NCBI GenBank assembly: GCA_009702945.1
Contig: WLGZ01000058.1
Location: forward strand, 1 to 6,057
Source: Actinomycetota bacterium
Lineage (GTDB): Bacteria; Actinomycetota; Actinomycetes; S36-B12; UBA5976
DNA: 6,057 bases
Reading direction: 5' to 3'
The notes under the pieces were generated by a model. That model did no database searches, was not told the origin of the DNA, and saw nothing but the letters and a program-made list of their open reading frames with translations. Numbering within the stretch: position 1 is the stretch's first letter; every line of letters starts with the position of its first letter. Below, piece by piece: positions 5,077-6,057 of the stretch. Made by a program: the position numbers and the translations under genes.

Positions 5077-6057
5077 GTGGCTGCCAATCAAGCAATCTTT
5101 AATGCCCAGATCAATACCCAGAATCCAGATGCGCCAAGTGCTTCGGCAATCGCTTGGTCGGGTGATCACATCGTTGCAATCGGAACCGATGATCAAGTTC
5201 GAGAAGTATGCGATGGCAATACCGAAACTGTTGATGCTCACGGAAAAGCGATAACACCTGGAATTGTTGATGGGCACCAACACTTATTTCATGGCGCGGA
5301 GTTTGCTCAAGGCCTAGACCTAGATCGTGTCTCAAATCTTTCCGACCTGCGGGCTGCAATTGCAGCTGAGCGTAAGCGCATCGGACCTGGCAAATGGTTA
5401 ATGGGTTTTGCTCTTGAGTACTCGGCAATCGGCGGTCCCTACCATCACAGTTTGTTAGATGACGCAGCTGGCGACGGACCAATGTTTTTGTACACGCTTG
5501 ACGTTCACACCGGCATGGTTAATGCCGAAGCAATGAAGATTGCAAACCTAACCGGACCGATGCGCGTTGCAGATAACTCAGTTGTAGTTGTTGATGAGAA
5601 TGACAAGCCAACTGGCGAGCTTCTAGAAATGGCGGCTATGCAGATCGTGCTAAAGCATGCCCCAGTCGCATCAAAATCTGATCGCATGGCTTGGTATGCC
5701 GAGGCGATCCGTCGGCAAAACGCAGTTGGCATTACAGAAGTTCATTTAATGGATGGCAATCTCGACACTGTTGACATCATGCGCGAGCTGGAAGAGCAAG
5801 CAAACCTCAAACTTCGCATCCTGCTGCATCACTTTGTGTATCCATACACATCTATTGAAGAAGTTGAAGCCATGATGCAAACCCATAACTTAAAGGGATT
5901 GCGCTGGCAGGCCGATGGTGTGAAGTTCATGCTTGATGGCGTGATCGATACCGGAACCGCGTGGCTCGAACATCCAGACTCCCAAGGTGCCGGTACCGAG
6001 CCAATGTGGCCAGAACTTTCGCTGTACCACCAACGAGCCCGGCAATTTCATGATGCA
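5077..6057 (+). CDS. YtcJ-like metal-dependent amidohydrolase (3' end outside window)
   Basis: The first 327 codons are open to the window edge; family members usually run to about 500-550 residues, so roughly the last third is missing. Residues 1-60 form the N-terminal beta-sandwich part (AIFNAQINTQ, then IAWSGDHIVAIGTDD). TPGIVDGHQHLFHG (60-73) carries the HxH metal-binding pair His67/His69 at the start of the TIM barrel. LDVHTGMVNAEAM (141-153) and VKFMLDGVIDTGTAW (282-296) match conserved segments of the amidohydrolase_3/YtcJ family. No signal peptide is seen, so the enzyme is probably cytosolic. Family members hydrolyse C-N bonds in N-substituted formamides, amino acid derivatives or cyclic amides; the substrate here cannot be read from sequence. 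It is divergent from deoD, separated by 63 bp. Confidence 0.88.
   Translation, partial: MAANQAIFNAQINTQNPDAPSASAIAWSGDHIVAIGTDDQVREVCDGNTETVDAHGKAITPGIVDGHQHLFHGAEFAQGLDLDRVSNLSDLRAAIAAERKRIGPGKWLMGFALEYSAIGGPYHHSLLDDAAGDGPMFLYTLDVHTGMVNAEAMKIANLTGPMRVADNSVVVVDENDKPTGELLEMAAMQIVLKHAPVASKSDRMAWYAEAIRRQNAVGITEVHLMDGNLDTVDIMRELEEQANLKLRILLHHFVYPYTSIEEVEAMMQTHNLKGLRWQADGVKFMLDGVIDTGTAWLEHPDSQGAGTEPMWPELSLYHQRARQFHDA

Noticed and set aside
5111..5482. 123-codon open frame on the minus strand within the amidohydrolase gene
   Set aside because: It lies wholly opposite a well-supported coding frame, and its composition (many Arg, Gln, His) is typical of an antisense shadow.
1..6057. CRISPR array, insertion sequence, toxin-antitoxin or defence system
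   Set aside because: Reading both strands showed no spaced repeats, terminal inverted repeats, transposase motifs or small paired genes. Every sizeable stretch is explained by ordinary genes.

Overview
The window (about 6.06 kb, GC in the mid-to-high 40s percent from hand counts of a few lines) looks like chromosomal core and near-core sequence of an actinobacterium with unusually low GC for the phylum. The lineage evidence is the left end. There the tail of a DnaG-type primase runs into a conserved actinobacterial protein of unknown function and then a tRNA-Asn(GUU), a neighbourhood familiar from actinobacterial chromosomes. Putative leaderless promoters, common in Actinobacteria, agree with this. 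A small-genome freshwater actinobacterium (acI/Nanopelagicales type) is a reasonable guess, but that is inference only.

Layout, left to right. Positions 1-139: C-terminal end of dnaG (+). 139-633: conserved hypothetical protein (+), overlapping the dnaG stop by one base. 680-752: tRNA-Asn (+) with its own likely promoter. 758-788: strong hairpin terminator that can serve both strands. 808-3294 (-): large secreted protein with an N-terminal beta-rich, Ig-like region and a C-terminal pair of phospholipase D (HKD) domains, the first with a degenerate motif. 3295-3448: divergent promoter region with helically phased short repeats. 3449-4318 (+): secreted GH25 lysozyme-type muramidase. 4315-5013 (-): hexameric-type purine nucleoside phosphorylase DeoD, whose stop codon interlocks with the lysozyme stop in a shared TTAA. 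5014-5076: divergent promoter region. 5077 to the window end (+): YtcJ-like metal-dependent amidohydrolase, cut by the window edge.

How the genes relate. The dnaG block is housekeeping. The PLD protein and the lysozyme are both predicted to be exported and are divergently transcribed from a 154-bp region, so a shared role at the cell envelope, or in attack on other cells or phospholipids, is possible but unproven. DeoD and the amidohydrolase are likewise divergent; both suit salvage or catabolism of scavenged organic molecules (nucleosides; unidentified amides or cyclic C-N compounds).

I found no mobile element, CRISPR array, toxin-antitoxin pair or defence system. The most unusual items are the two-domain PLD exoprotein, the leaderless start signals that revise two gene starts, and the interlocked convergent stops. 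I do not see a clearly novel system.
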